Origin: Catelliglobosispora koreensis DSM 44566
GTDB lineage: Bacteria; Actinomycetota; Actinomycetes; Mycobacteriales; Micromonosporaceae
DNA: 64,000 nucleotides
Assembly: GCF_000379685.1 (NCBI RefSeq)
Contig: NZ_KB903249.1
Span: 600,795 to 664,794 of the forward strand
Direction of reading: 5' to 3'
Part shown: positions 1 through 9,025 of the stretch, one piece after another
Layout of the letters: each line of letters opens with the position of its first letter
Position numbering within the stretch: position 1 is the stretch's first letter
The notes under the pieces: model-generated
The model's database searches: none
Told to the model about the DNA's origin: nothing
Seen by the model: the letters and a program-made list of their open reading frames with translations, nothing else
Made by a program: the position numbers and the translations under genes

Positions 1-642
1 TGCCCGGGTGTGGGTGCCGAAGTAGGCCCATGGCGCGCTTTGGTGGGTCACGAACCAGCTCAGGGCAAGGGAACCGACCGTTATCGTCGCCAGCACCGCG
101 ACGAGGAAGCCGAACTTTGTCTGCCCGCGACGTCGTGACCGCAGCGTGGCCAGCACGATCAGCAGCGGCCAGACCATGTAGAACTGCTCTTCCACCGCGA
201 GCGACCAGAAATGCTGGACGGCCGACGGCGGATCATCAGCCGCTAGGTAGTCGGTGCCAATGTCGGCGAGCCGGAAATTGATGAAGTAGAACGCGCTCGC
301 GAGGATGTCACGGACCGTGTCGGCGAATTTCAGTGGCGATAACCAGGCCCATGATGCGATCAGTGTGGCTAGCAAGACCACGGTCGAGGCGGGCAGCAGG
401 CGCAGTGCCCGGCGGGCGTAGAACCCTCCAATGGAGATCTTTCCGGTGTCCGTCAGCTCTTTGGCCAGCAGCGAGGTGATGAGGAAGCCGGAGATAACGA
501 AGAACACGTCGACGCCGACAAATCCACCCGAGAACCACCCGACCGACGCATGGCCGATAACCACCAAAAGCACCGCGATCGCGCGCATACCCTCGATGTC
601 CCCGCGATACTCAAGGCGGCCCGTTGGGTGCACGTGAACCAT
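1..642 (-). CDS. Acyltransferase 3 (OafA/YrhL-like), 3' part outside window
   Basis: Integral membrane O-acyltransferase that would transfer an acyl group to a cell-surface glycan or a secondary metabolite. Only the first 214 residues are visible; the frame is open to the window edge. The start is the ATG read leftward from 642 (protein begins MVHVHPTGRLEYRGDIEGMR). The family's N-terminal signature is clear: RGDIEGMRAIAVLLVVIGHA with the conserved Arg and His, then GGFVGVDVFFVISGFLIT, the YARRALRLLPAS loop, and FWSLAVEEQFYMVWPLL. At least four hydrophobic helices are present. Typical length is 350-700 residues, so much is missing. No operon partner is visible; the nearest gene upstream is over 400 bases away. 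Family assignment is firm, substrate unknown. Confidence 0.9.
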   Translation of the reverse strand, partial: MVHVHPTGRLEYRGDIEGMRAIAVLLVVIGHASVGWFSGGFVGVDVFFVISGFLITSLLAKELTDTGKISIGGFYARRALRLLPASTVVLLATLIASWAWLSPLKFADTVRDILASAFYFINFRLADIGTDYLAADDPPSAVQHFWSLAVEEQFYMVWPLLIVLATLRSRRRGQTKFGFLVAVLATITVGSLALSWFVTHQSAPWAYFGTHTRA

Positions 643-1084
643 CTCCCTGCCCGTCGACGCCGGGCGCGGCGTCAAACGGGCAATATACCGGCTGCGGCGG
701 ACCGCTAGCACCCCTGTGACAGGCAGTTATAGCAGAGCTGTTGGGATGGATTTGATCTAGCCAGTTGAAGGTGGGGGCGGGGGTCAGACGATTTCCTGCT
801 CCGGGACATGTTCACGGGAGCCGGTACCCATACGCCCGCCCCCATTGCTGCGGGCTCTGAAAAGCACTCCGTCCAGCCTCATTCCGCTAGACAACCTAGC
901 CGGTGGATCGCGAGTTCGCCGACCCTATCGGCGCGGGCAGGAACTCCAGGGGGTCCGATGTAGACGGCTCACGACGGGAGTCATCTCGCTTGGATCTTTT
1001 GGCCGCAATGCAGCAACGCTGATCAATGGTGCATAACAGATGAAAAATGGCCCCCGCCTGGGTAGCGGGGGCCGTTTTTCATGA
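643..1084. other. Gene-poor interval with weak small ORF
   Basis: About 440 bases without a convincing gene. It holds the promoter region of the leftward acyltransferase and, at its right end, a bidirectional terminator (1049-1073). One short leftward reading frame (784-882, 32 codons, starting MRLDGVLFRARSNGGGRMG and ending EHVPEQEIV) is open but has only a poor ribosome site; I would not call it a gene without conservation. I found no tRNA or repeat here. Confidence 0.5.
1043..1079. terminator. Bidirectional intrinsic terminator
   Basis: Perfect 9-bp stem GGCCCCCGC / GCGGGGGCC (1049-1057 and 1065-1073) with a 7-base loop, a run of A before it and a run of T after it. It lies directly after the stop of the leftward gene at 1085, so it probably ends the transcript of the regulator/epoxide hydrolase operon. 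Confidence 0.85.
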
Positions 1085-1663
1085 TCAGCTCCAGTGCGGG
1101 TCGCGGCCCAGGTAGCGAAGCAGGGCTTCGGCAGCGTCCTCGCCGGGTTGTGAGGGGAGTGCGGCGGCGTAGGCGAAGCCGCGCAACGGGTCTGCTGTCG
1201 CGCGCGCTGCTGGCATGAGCTGCTCCGCGAGCTCCGCGGTGAGCGGTGAAGGCTGTCCTGTCGCGACGGCGACGTCCCATGCGTGCACGGCAGCGTCGAG
1301 GGCGCACGCGGCGGCGGCGAGCTCTGGCTCCATCACCGGGACGGGAGGCAGTGGCGTGTGCACCGAAGCAGCGGCTGGGTCAACGCCGGCCCACGACGCG
1401 GTGGCCGCTTGGATGGCTTTGGTCACGGTGACGGCGACGCCTTCGTCGAGCTCGTGTGGCGGGTTGAACGGGTCGTAGGCCGGCATGTTTCCGGACCCGA
1501 CCACGGAAGCCCAGGCGTGCTGGTCGCCCGCGGCGTGGAAGAGCACCTGAGCGACGGTCCAATCAGTGCACGGGGTGGGCTCGTTGAGCTGTCCGCTGTC
1601 GACGGCGGCGATGGTGACGCGATCCAGTGCCTCAAGAGCGGTGGTCAGGACAGTAAAAGTCAT
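1085..1663 (-). CDS. TIGR03086-type metal-binding protein (DinB/MDMPI fold)
   Basis: 192-residue cytoplasmic protein of the mycothiol-dependent maleylpyruvate isomerase N-terminal/DinB-like four-helix family. Seen: PTPCTDWTVAQVLFHAAGDQ near residue 30, the family's characteristic helix with a metal-binding His, and the later ACALDAAVHAWDVAVATGQP segment with the second His; the C-terminal LLRYLGRDPHW end is typical. Members are thought to bind a divalent metal and a thiol cofactor, but the reaction of this subgroup is not established. The ATG overlaps the stop of the upstream epoxide hydrolase by one base (TGATG), so the two are translationally coupled and probably act together, under the AfsR-like gene further upstream. 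Confidence 0.85.
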   Translation of the reverse strand: MTFTVLTTALEALDRVTIAAVDSGQLNEPTPCTDWTVAQVLFHAAGDQHAWASVVGSGNMPAYDPFNPPHELDEGVAVTVTKAIQAATASWAGVDPAAASVHTPLPPVPVMEPELAAAACALDAAVHAWDVAVATGQPSPLTAELAEQLMPAARATADPLRGFAYAAALPSQPGEDAAEALLRYLGRDPHWS

Positions 1664-2823
1664 CAGATGCTTCTTTCAGTTAGTGCGCTAAAGAATTGGC
1701 GGATGTCTTGCACGAGAAGATCTGCGGCGTCGTGAGTGGACCAGTGCCCGCCGCGGTCAAAGGTGTTCCAGGACACGATGTTGTGGTGGTCGCGCTCGGC
1801 GAACCGCCGCACCGCCTTGAAGTCCCAAGCGAACGATGCCAAGCCGATGGGGACCGTGGTCGGTTCTGAATCGTGTGCGGCGCGGCGGTTTTCGTAGTAG
1901 AAGCGAGCCGCTGAGGCCGCTGTGTTGGTGAACCAGTACAGCGACGCGTTGGTCAGGATCTCCTCTGCGCTCAGCGCCGTGCCGAACAACTGTCCGCTCC
2001 AGGCGAGTTGGCCGGCTGGGGAGTCGGCCAAAGCGTGCGCCAGCGTTTGTGGCTGAGCCTGTTGAGAGCGGTCGTGGATGGCGTGCTCGACAAATGCCTG
2101 GCCGAACTGAAGCGCGCCATAGTCTTCGCCGCTTAGCCCGTCAAACTCGCCATCGTCGCCGCGAGGGAAGGAGAAGATCTGCGTGACGTGCACGCCGATG
2201 ACGTGCTCACGGTCCTGTTCGCCCAGGATGGGCGAGACGATCGACCCGGAGTCGTTGCCGACCGCGCCGTAGCGGTCATATCCCAGGCGCCGCATCAATT
2301 CGGCCCACGCCGTGGCAGTGCGGTATGCGCTCCAGCCGTGCTCACGGGTGGGGCCAGAAAAGGTGAACCCAGGCAACGACGGAATCACCAAGTCGAACGC
2401 AGGGGCATCGGAAGGGTCGGTTAGCGGCAAGGCTAAGGGCAGGTACTCGATGAAGCTATTAGGCCAGCCGTGGGTCAAAATCAGCGGAATCGCGTTCGGC
2501 TGTGGCGATTTGATGTGTACAAAGTGGATCTTCTGCCCATCAATGACCGTATTGAACTGGGGATATTCGTTGAGCTGCGCTTCGCGGGCACGCCAGTCAA
2601 ACGACGTGCGCCACTGCTCAACCAGATCCTGCACGTAGGAAACAGGAACACCGTATTCCCACCCCGGTGGCGTTGGGGCACCAGCACCACCGGCGATGAC
2701 TTCCTTTTCCGGCAACTCGTTGGCCCACCTGGTACCAGCAAGGCGGTTTATGAGGTCGTCGAGATCTGCTTGCGGAATGGCGATGCGAAAGGGAGTGATG
2801 TCATGATCGGCCATGGTTCGCAA
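1663..2823 (-). CDS. Epoxide hydrolase (EHN N-terminal domain, alpha/beta fold)
   Basis: 386-residue alpha/beta hydrolase with the epoxide hydrolase N-terminal domain (FRIAIPQADLDDLINRLAGT at the start, then the W..R.AQLNEYPQF cap segment). Catalytic features look complete: oxyanion motif THGWPNS near residue 119, nucleophile elbow GNDSGS with the Asp, and a C-terminal GGHWS His. Expected to open an epoxide to a diol via an alkyl-enzyme intermediate in the cytoplasm; substrate unknown. It begins 39 bases after the stop of the AfsR-like gene and is coupled to the next gene. Alternative internal start at the second Met (MADHDITPF) is equally possible. A second homologue at 33584 lacks the catalytic residues, so this copy is the active one in the window. 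Confidence 0.9.
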   Translation of the reverse strand: MRTMADHDITPFRIAIPQADLDDLINRLAGTRWANELPEKEVIAGGAGAPTPPGWEYGVPVSYVQDLVEQWRTSFDWRAREAQLNEYPQFNTVIDGQKIHFVHIKSPQPNAIPLILTHGWPNSFIEYLPLALPLTDPSDAPAFDLVIPSLPGFTFSGPTREHGWSAYRTATAWAELMRRLGYDRYGAVGNDSGSIVSPILGEQDREHVIGVHVTQIFSFPRGDDGEFDGLSGEDYGALQFGQAFVEHAIHDRSQQAQPQTLAHALADSPAGQLAWSGQLFGTALSAEEILTNASLYWFTNTAASAARFYYENRRAAHDSEPTTVPIGLASFAWDFKAVRRFAERDHHNIVSWNTFDRGGHWSTHDAADLLVQDIRQFFSALTERSI

Positions 2824-2862
2824 GCTATTCCGGGCGACTTTCTATTCGCGGTCAAATCACTT

Positions 2863-5658
2863 TCATTCTTTGATCACGGTCTGAAGTTTCGTTCTGACCT
2901 CGCCGGCGGTGGCATGGCCAAGCTCGGTGTAGATGTCGAGCGCTTCCTGCCATGCTTTGCGGGCTGACGCGACATCGCCCATGGCGGCACGGGTTTCGCC
3001 GAGGTTGGTGAGAGTTTCGGCTTCCTGGTGCCGGTCGCCAAGGTTGCGGTAGAGGTCCAAGGCGTGGTGATAGCAGGTGAGCGCCTGAATATGCTGGCCG
3101 AGATAGTGGTAGGCGTGGCCGAGGCTGTCCCAGGTGCCGGCCTGCCCATGCCGGTCACCGAACTCCTGCAGCAAGGTGAGAGCCTGCTGACAATACGTCA
3201 GGGCTTGTTGGTGGTCGCCGAGCAACGTGTAGTACCAGCCGATGGCATTAAAGGCGCGGGCCTGCCCTTTGCGGTAGCCGGCGGCCTGGTAGAGGTCAAG
3301 GGCTTGCCGGGCGTGCTCAAGGGCCTCACGGTGCTGGCGCTGCCTGCCCGAGATGACGGCCAGGCTGCGATAGGTGTGGCCCTGCCCGACGAGGTCGCCG
3401 GCTTGCCGGTCCAACTCAAGCGCTTGCAGCAGATGAGTGTGCGCGTCGTCGAAGCGGCCCAGGCGGCCATATGCACTGGCGAGATTGCGGTGGGTGTTGG
3501 CTTGCGTGGCTGAATCGTTGAGGCGCGCCGCCGCGGTCAATGCGGCGTGCTGGGTGGCGGCGAGGTCCTGCCAATGTCCTTGCCGGTCCTGGAAAGTCGC
3601 GAAAGTCCACGTCAGCTGCCACGTGTGGGTGTCGTAACCGGTGGCGGCCGCGTGATCGATGGTAGCCAGCAGCACGGCACGCTCGGCTACAAACCAGTCC
3701 AGCGCCTTGTCATTGTCGGCAGGACTTTCCGGCGTGGTCCCGGATTGGGGTGGGGTAAGGGTAAGCGGGTCGCGACTCGGGTCTATGCGTGCGTTTGCGG
3801 CGTGGGCGGTGTGCAGATAGTGGTCGAACATGCGAAGGCTCGCCGCGTCACGCTCGGCACCGGAATCGTTGGTGCGCGCCAGATCGGCGGCATAGGCGCG
3901 CAGCAGATCGTGGAAGGTGTACCGGCCGGAGACGTGTTCAGAAATGAGGTGCGCGCCTACGAGTTCCATGAGCAGCGGTCGCACACGTCCGGCAGAAAGG
4001 CCGGCGAGACTGGCCGCTGCGGCAAGGGAAATGTCCGGGCCGGGGTGCAAACCGAGCAGCCTGAACAAGCGCGCGGAATCCTCGCCGAGGGCGTCATAGG
4101 ACCAGGAGAACACCGCCCTAACATCAGTGGCGGCAGTGTCGCCAGTGGACAGTGCGTCTAGACGGTCGCGGCGGTCGCGCAACTGGCCGGCGAGAACAGC
4201 GAGCGGCAAATGCGGCTGGGTGGCGGCGTTGGCCGCGACGATCGCCAGAGCCAGCGGGAGCCGGGCGCAGCAGGCGATCAGCTCGTCGACCGCCTCAGAT
4301 TCGGCACTGACCCGGGCCGGGCCAAGGCGGCGCGACAGCAGATCGCGGGCCTCATCCGGGTTAAGTAAATCGAGCGGCAACGGCTGGGCGCCGTCTGCGG
4401 CTATCAGTCCAGTGAGCCTGTGCCGGCTGGTAACCAAGACTAGGCAACCGGCGGAGCCAGGCAGCAGTGGCCGCACCTGGTCGGGGTCGCGGGCGTTGTC
4501 GAGCACGATCAGCATGCGTTTGTCCGCCAGCACCGTGCGATACAGGTCGGCCTGCGCGCCTGGGTCGGCTGGGATGCGTTGCGGCGCAACGTTAAGCGCG
4601 TCAAGGAACCGCCGGATGGCCTCGGTGGGTGTCATCACGGTGCCGCTGGGATCGAAGCCGCGCAGATTGACATACAGCTGACCGTCGGGGAACCGCCCGG
4701 CCACGCGGTGTGCCCAGTGCACGGCCAGCGCCGTTTTACCAACCCCTGCCGCACCTCCGATCGCGGTGATGACGACCGGCGACAAAGTCTTGTCTAGTAA
4801 GGCATTCAGCGCTTCCAGGGCACTGCTTCGGCCGACGAAGCCCGCGATGTCCATGGGTAGCTGCCGTGGTACGGCGACGATCTCAGCAGGTGCAGCTGGC
4901 GGCCTGGATGTCTGTGCTGACAACAACTGGGCGTGGATCGTGCGCAACTGCGGACCCGGATCAGCGCCTAGGTCGTTGGCGATCTGGACACGGAATTCCT
5001 CGTACCGCTCCAGTGCTTCAGCCCTGCGGCCGCCGCGATCCAGCACCGTCAGCAGCCGTGCTACCAACGATTCCCGCAATGGGTACCGCGATGTCAGCTC
5101 GACAAGCTCAGCGGCCAGCCCATCGAGCCGTCCGGCGGTCAGATCGAGATCGATGCGCCGCTCCACCGCCGCCAAGTAACGCTCCACCAGCCGGGGCGCC
5201 TCGATGGTTTCCAGCCAGCGCGATTCGACCCCGGTAAACGGCGTCCCACGCCACAACGCCAGCGCCTCATCCAGCCGTTGCCGCTCTTCGGCGGTGTCTG
5301 TCGCGGTGGCAGCCAGATCGAGCAGTTGCACGAATCGCAGCGCGTCAACGTCGACGGCGGTGTCGCGCAGCAAGTAGCCGCCTGGGCCGGCCTCAACCAC
5401 ACCGGGGCCAAGCACTTGCCGCAACCGAGTCAGATACGTGTGCAAGCTGGCCCTCGGATTGGCCGGCAAATCGGCGCCCCAGATCACGTCAGTCAGCCGG
5501 TCCAGCGAAACCGCACGTCCTGACGAGATAGCCAGCGCTGGCAGCAACGTGCGTTGCCGCCCGGTCAACCGGATAGGCGTGCCCCCGACCAGCACTTCCA
5601 GCGGACCAAGTAGACGAATCTCGACCCCCACCGGCAAATCATGACATAGGTCGATCAC
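2863..5658 (-). CDS. AfsR/SARP-family regulator with NB-ARC and TPR (copy 1)
   Basis: 931-residue cytoplasmic regulator. Order of domains: N-terminal OmpR-like winged helix (VEIRLLGPLEVLVGGTPI, then GRQRTLLPALA) to about residue 100; bacterial transcriptional activation domain with the Y..R.RQ helix to about 250; NB-ARC ATPase with Walker A GGAAGVGKTALA near 300 and LIVLDNARD as Walker B; then about six TPR repeats (for example LGRFDDAHTHLLQALEL) to the C-terminus. It is expected to activate nearby genes in response to an unknown ligand, with ATP and TPRs setting the switch. The frame opens at a GTG (5658); a second GTG at 5631 (MGVEIRLLGPL) fits the family's usual start better. Neither has a good ribosome site. 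Epoxide hydrolase and TIGR03086 genes follow at once and are the likely targets. Confidence 0.9.
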   Translation of the reverse strand: MIDLCHDLPVGVEIRLLGPLEVLVGGTPIRLTGRQRTLLPALAISSGRAVSLDRLTDVIWGADLPANPRASLHTYLTRLRQVLGPGVVEAGPGGYLLRDTAVDVDALRFVQLLDLAATATDTAEERQRLDEALALWRGTPFTGVESRWLETIEAPRLVERYLAAVERRIDLDLTAGRLDGLAAELVELTSRYPLRESLVARLLTVLDRGGRRAEALERYEEFRVQIANDLGADPGPQLRTIHAQLLSAQTSRPPAAPAEIVAVPRQLPMDIAGFVGRSSALEALNALLDKTLSPVVITAIGGAAGVGKTALAVHWAHRVAGRFPDGQLYVNLRGFDPSGTVMTPTEAIRRFLDALNVAPQRIPADPGAQADLYRTVLADKRMLIVLDNARDPDQVRPLLPGSAGCLVLVTSRHRLTGLIAADGAQPLPLDLLNPDEARDLLSRRLGPARVSAESEAVDELIACCARLPLALAIVAANAATQPHLPLAVLAGQLRDRRDRLDALSTGDTAATDVRAVFSWSYDALGEDSARLFRLLGLHPGPDISLAAAASLAGLSAGRVRPLLMELVGAHLISEHVSGRYTFHDLLRAYAADLARTNDSGAERDAASLRMFDHYLHTAHAANARIDPSRDPLTLTPPQSGTTPESPADNDKALDWFVAERAVLLATIDHAAATGYDTHTWQLTWTFATFQDRQGHWQDLAATQHAALTAAARLNDSATQANTHRNLASAYGRLGRFDDAHTHLLQALELDRQAGDLVGQGHTYRSLAVISGRQRQHREALEHARQALDLYQAAGYRKGQARAFNAIGWYYTLLGDHQQALTYCQQALTLLQEFGDRHGQAGTWDSLGHAYHYLGQHIQALTCYHHALDLYRNLGDRHQEAETLTNLGETRAAMGDVASARKAWQEALDIYTELGHATAGEVRTKLQTVIKE

Positions 5659-5666
5659 GCCGTGAT
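5654..5666. promoter_or_regulatory. 13-bp palindrome at the regulator start
   Basis: Perfect inverted repeat ATCACG-C-CGTGAT that covers the first possible start codon of the AfsR-like gene. If translation starts at the downstream GTG (5631), this site would sit in the leader or promoter and could be an operator. The function is inferred from symmetry and position only. Confidence 0.3.
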
Positions 5667-5753
5667 ATCTCGGATTGTTCGCGCAACCCCCGCCGCGCCC
5701 ACGGTGTCTAATGAGTGCGGCGCCAGCGGCAAGGAATGCGAACGCTCAGCAAA

Positions 5754-7052
5754 TCACCGGGCTGACGATCGCGGTCTGCCGCTGACAGAAGGCGGCGCCA
5801 GCACGGCGATGACAGTCAGACCGCCGCCGCTCGTCTGGGTTAGTGTCAGTGTTCCGCCAGTGGCGATCGCGGTTCGGTTGGCGATGTCGAGGCCAAGACC
5901 TGTGGAGCCGACTCCGCTGAATCCGCGTGCGGCGATCGTGGGGTCGAGGCCGGGACCCCGATCGGCGATTGCCATGACAACTGATCCATCCGGGCGCTTC
6001 ACGAGGTCGATGGCCAGCGGTGTGCCTTCCGGAGTGTGTGCGAATACGTTACCCAGTAAGGCATCCACGCAAGCGGCGAAATCTTCACCGGTGACCGCGA
6101 TGTATGCCGGTGCCGGGGTGATCTGGATGCTAAGGGGACGCTGTTCTTCGTCGGCGAGCGCAGACCAGAAGTCAACGCGTTGCCTCAGAACTGTTGCGGC
6201 ATCACAGATTTGGGTTTGATCGCGGCCGCGCCGGGCGGTCCGGATGATCTCGTTGACTGTCCTTTCCAGGGCGTCGATATCGGCAAGCAGCCGCGAGCGG
6301 TCCGCTTGGTCGGCAATGCCTTCGGCGTCAATGCGCAATGCGGTCAGTGGTGTGCGCAGGCGGTGTGACAAATCCGCGGCTGCCTCCCGTTCATTTTTGA
6401 GTAGCTCGCCGATGCGGCTGGCCAGGTCGTTGAGCCCGACACCTAGACGTCTGATCTCCGGTGGCCCAGCTGGTATGGCGCGAATCGTCAAGTCGCCGGC
6501 GGTTAAGCGGTCCGCCACGTCAGCGACTGCCGATAGCGGGCGGATAATGGTGCGCGAAAGCCGGTTTGCCACCAGCGTGGCAACGACGAGCACGCCGGCG
6601 CCCAGACCAAACAGGATGGCCCAGGCCCGGTTGACTCCGGAAGTGAGTTCGCTCGCGGGAATGAAGACCCGGATGACAGCGATGCCATCCGTGCGCCCTG
6701 CGGTGGCGATAAGGACTTCTCTGCCTCCGTCGAGGTTGCGCGTGATACTCGCGCCGCGCGCTGCTGTGCCGACCGAATCGGTGCGAGCGGCGGTGGCGCC
6801 TAAGGCGCTGTGATCTCCGAGGAATACCGTTGTGGCGAAATGACTTTGGGCGTTGACGTTGTTGAGTAGGACCGTTAGCTCGACAGGGGTGAGGGTTACT
6901 ACCAAAGGCGCCAGACGCTGAGCTTCCGCGATGGCCGCCGAAGTCGCCCGTTCGGCAGCGGCCGAGCGAACCAGTAAAGCCAGCGGTATGAGAAAGGCGG
7001 CCAGCATCAGCGTGCAGGTGGCTAAAACCAGCAGCACTAGACGGCGCTTCAT
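5754..7052 (-). CDS. Sensor histidine kinase (HAMP)
   Basis: 432-residue inner-membrane sensor kinase. Seen in order: first membrane helix (about 4-27), an extracytoplasmic segment of roughly 110 residues, second helix (about 142-163), HAMP linker (NRLSRTIIRPLSAVADVADR), H-box DLSHRLRTPLTALRID with the phospho-accepting His, N-box DALLGNVFAHTPEGTP, and G-boxes DRGPGLD and GSTGLGLDIANRTA. The HAMP plus H-box type is that of OmpR-coupled kinases. The ATG overlaps the stop of the response regulator gene by four bases, so the two form one operon. The signal is not predictable from the short sensor segment, which has no recognised fold. Confidence 0.93.
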   Translation of the reverse strand: MKRRLVLLVLATCTLMLAAFLIPLALLVRSAAAERATSAAIAEAQRLAPLVVTLTPVELTVLLNNVNAQSHFATTVFLGDHSALGATAARTDSVGTAARGASITRNLDGGREVLIATAGRTDGIAVIRVFIPASELTSGVNRAWAILFGLGAGVLVVATLVANRLSRTIIRPLSAVADVADRLTAGDLTIRAIPAGPPEIRRLGVGLNDLASRIGELLKNEREAAADLSHRLRTPLTALRIDAEGIADQADRSRLLADIDALERTVNEIIRTARRGRDQTQICDAATVLRQRVDFWSALADEEQRPLSIQITPAPAYIAVTGEDFAACVDALLGNVFAHTPEGTPLAIDLVKRPDGSVVMAIADRGPGLDPTIAARGFSGVGSTGLGLDIANRTAIATGGTLTLTQTSGGGLTVIAVLAPPSVSGRPRSSAR

Positions 7053-7756
7053 GAGCTTGCTTGCCGGTCTGGTGCCGTTAGGCGCACGCCCACGCCGCGC
7101 ACCGTGTGCAAGTAGCGGGCGTTACGAGCGTCTTCGCCGAGCTTTCGCCGCAGCCAGGATAGGTGCACGTCGAGTGTCTTGTCAGTGCTGCTAAATGGCT
7201 GCCGCCAGACCTCGGCGACGATCTCGCGTTTGGTGACGACCGCACCTGGGCGGCTGGCCAAGTAGAACAGCAGATCAAACTCACGCGGTGTCAGTTCGAT
7301 GGGTTGATCGTCGAGCGTCACCATTCGCGACACTGAATCAAGCTTGAGCCCGCCGACCACGACGGGCTCGGGCTGGCTGGCCGCGTTGCCGCCGCGCCTT
7401 AATACGGCGCGGATCCTGGCGTCGAGTTGCGCGGCACCGAAAGGTTTGTGTACGTAATCGTCAGCGCCAAGGTTAAGGATTTCGACCATCGCGGGTTCGC
7501 CGTCGCGCGCGGTTGCCACGATGACCGGTACAGCGCTAACAGCGCGGATCATCCGGAGTACTTCCCGGCCATCGATATCTGGCAGGCCAAGGTCGAGGAT
7601 CACTAGGTCTGGGCGATCGCCCAGCACCGCTTCGATAGCGGGAAGTCCCGCGCCAGCGCTCAAGACCACGTGGCCGTAACCGGTCAGCGCCTTGATCAGC
7701 GCACGGCGGATCTCCCCATCGTCCTCGACGAGCAGTAGCTGTGCCACGGTCGCCAC
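7049..7756 (-). CDS. OmpR-family response regulator
   Basis: 235-residue DNA-binding response regulator. The receiver domain has the acidic pair in LLLVEDDGE, phospho-acceptor Asp55 in LVILDLGLPD, and Lys in DDYVHKPFGAAQL. The effector domain is a winged helix (LTPREFDLLFYLASRPGAVVT; the VDVHLSWLRRKLGED-type recognition helix reads LDVHLSWLRRKLGED; ending YLHTVRGVGVRL). Starts at GTG 7756. It is the first gene of the two-component operon. The 80-base gap to the rightward gene at 7837 is a divergent promoter region, so that small membrane protein is a plausible target. Confidence 0.93.
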   Translation of the reverse strand: MATVAQLLLVEDDGEIRRALIKALTGYGHVVLSAGAGLPAIEAVLGDRPDLVILDLGLPDIDGREVLRMIRAVSAVPVIVATARDGEPAMVEILNLGADDYVHKPFGAAQLDARIRAVLRRGGNAASQPEPVVVGGLKLDSVSRMVTLDDQPIELTPREFDLLFYLASRPGAVVTKREIVAEVWRQPFSSTDKTLDVHLSWLRRKLGEDARNARYLHTVRGVGVRLTAPDRQASS

Positions 7757-7836
7757 CTTAGCCGGGTATCGGTAGGGCAGCGAAACGATAGATTCTCGTT
7801 AGCGTTGCCTTAACGCCGATGGTGCGAAGCTAGGGT

Positions 7837-8271
7837 GTGCGGGTGAACTGGGGCAAGGCCGCGACGGCTGTCATCGCGTGGTTGCTGGGCGCTATGTCGG
7901 CGACGGCTGTTGGCATGTTCGCTCTAACCTCGATCGACTTCGGGTCGAGTCCTGACCCGGCCTCAGATGTCTTTCCACAGCTGCCGTCACCATCGCTCAG
8001 CCTTAATGACCAGACACCCGCTCCGCAGCCCAGCCTTGCGCCAAGTGGCGTGGAAAGGCAGGTTAGCTCGCCTGGTGGAAGCGCGGTCGCCCGGTGCTCG
8101 GCGGCGGGCGCATTTCTAGTTTCCTGGAGTCCAGCGCCGGGTTACAAAGCAGAAGATGTTCGCAGAGGCCCCGCATCGGTGGCGCGGGTCAAATTCGAAA
8201 CATCCGGGCGCGAATACTATCTCACCGTCCGGTGCGTCAAGGGCGTGCCTGAGGCCACCGTGGGTCATTAG
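7837..8271 (+). CDS. Small membrane-anchored protein, function unknown
   Basis: 144 residues, GTG start (a second in-frame GTG lies two codons later). One N-terminal hydrophobic helix (AATAVIAWLLGAMSATAVGM), then a Pro/Ser-rich linker (DVFPQLPSPSLSLNDQTPAP) and a small C-terminal region of about 60 residues with two Cys (VARCSAAGAF and LTVRCVKG) that could form a disulfide outside the membrane. I do not recognise the family. It is divergent from the response regulator, and its 3' end overlaps the ApbE gene tail to tail by four bases. Being next to both a two-component system and a flavin electron-transfer set suggests a cell-envelope role, but that is inference. Confidence 0.65.
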   Translation: MRVNWGKAATAVIAWLLGAMSATAVGMFALTSIDFGSSPDPASDVFPQLPSPSLSLNDQTPAPQPSLAPSGVERQVSSPGGSAVARCSAAGAFLVSWSPAPGYKAEDVRRGPASVARVKFETSGREYYLTVRCVKGVPEATVGH

Positions 8272-9011
8272 GCGACACTCCGCCAGCCATCCGAAACGTA
8301 GGCGCGGCCGTCGACAGTGACCGCCGAAGACTGGTAACCAGCCAAGCTGGCGAGCCATTGCAGCCCAGCCTCTCCCATGGCCATCGCCGCCGTGGCATAG
8401 GCATCGGCGACGCCTAAATCGGGCCCGGAAACGGTGACGGAGCAGAGCTGGTCAGCCGGCTTTCCGGTGCGCGGATTGATGACGTGAAGCCCACGTTCAT
8501 ATGTCCCTGACGTGGCGACCGCGAGGTTGGTGCTCTCGAGGACCCAGGCCAATTTCGTTGACTCCCAGGGGTGCCGGATACCGACGCGCCACAGCTCGCC
8601 AGAATCCGTGCGGCCATGGACTCTCACGTCGCCGCCGGCGTTGATGCAGTGATCGACGATGCCAGCGGCCAGAAGCCGGTCGGAGGCTACCTGAACTGAC
8701 CATCCCTTGACGTATCCGGAAGGATCATATGAGCCGCCGGCGTACACGTCGAAGTAGCCTTGAGTTTCATCCCATAGCCGGCTGCATTCACAAAGCACTT
8801 CACGAAAACCAGGTGATGACACGTCGGCGGCCAGTTCGCCCCGGGCGAACCGGCTGACCTCCGAATCGTCTTTGTAGGTGCTAAATCGCGAGTCGACCGA
8901 ACGGAACCAGGCAAAAGCCTGCTCCGTCATCGCGGTGGCCAGTTTAGGTGCGACCGCGCCCGCGATCTCCACACTGATCGCCGTTCCCATAACGAATTCA
9001 ACCCGGTGCAC
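8268..9011 (-). CDS. apbE: FAD:protein FMN transferase (ApbE)
   Basis: 247-residue ApbE-family enzyme that splits FAD and attaches FMN through a phosphoester to a Thr in a target protein, using Mg2+. Seen: start MHRVEFVMGTAISVEI, the DSRFSTYKDDSEVSRFARGE segment, GSYDPSGYVKGWSVQ (family D-x-x-x-x-x-KG motif), NAGGDVRVHG, and the C-terminal ADAYATAAMAMG metal-binding Asp motif. No obvious lipobox, so it may work inside the cell or be exported by another route. It follows the FMN-binding protein gene in the same direction, which supplies its substrate motif (SGATYTS). Assignment is secure. Confidence 0.93.
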   Translation of the reverse strand: MHRVEFVMGTAISVEIAGAVAPKLATAMTEQAFAWFRSVDSRFSTYKDDSEVSRFARGELAADVSSPGFREVLCECSRLWDETQGYFDVYAGGSYDPSGYVKGWSVQVASDRLLAAGIVDHCINAGGDVRVHGRTDSGELWRVGIRHPWESTKLAWVLESTNLAVATSGTYERGLHVINPRTGKPADQLCSVTVSGPDLGVADAYATAAMAMGEAGLQWLASLAGYQSSAVTVDGRAYVSDGWRSVA

Positions 9012-9025
9012 GAGGCCGGCTCCAG

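Noticed and set aside
784-882. 32-codon leftward ORF that looked like a small peptide precursor
   Set aside because: Poor ribosome site, no linked modifying enzyme nearby and no recognisable family.
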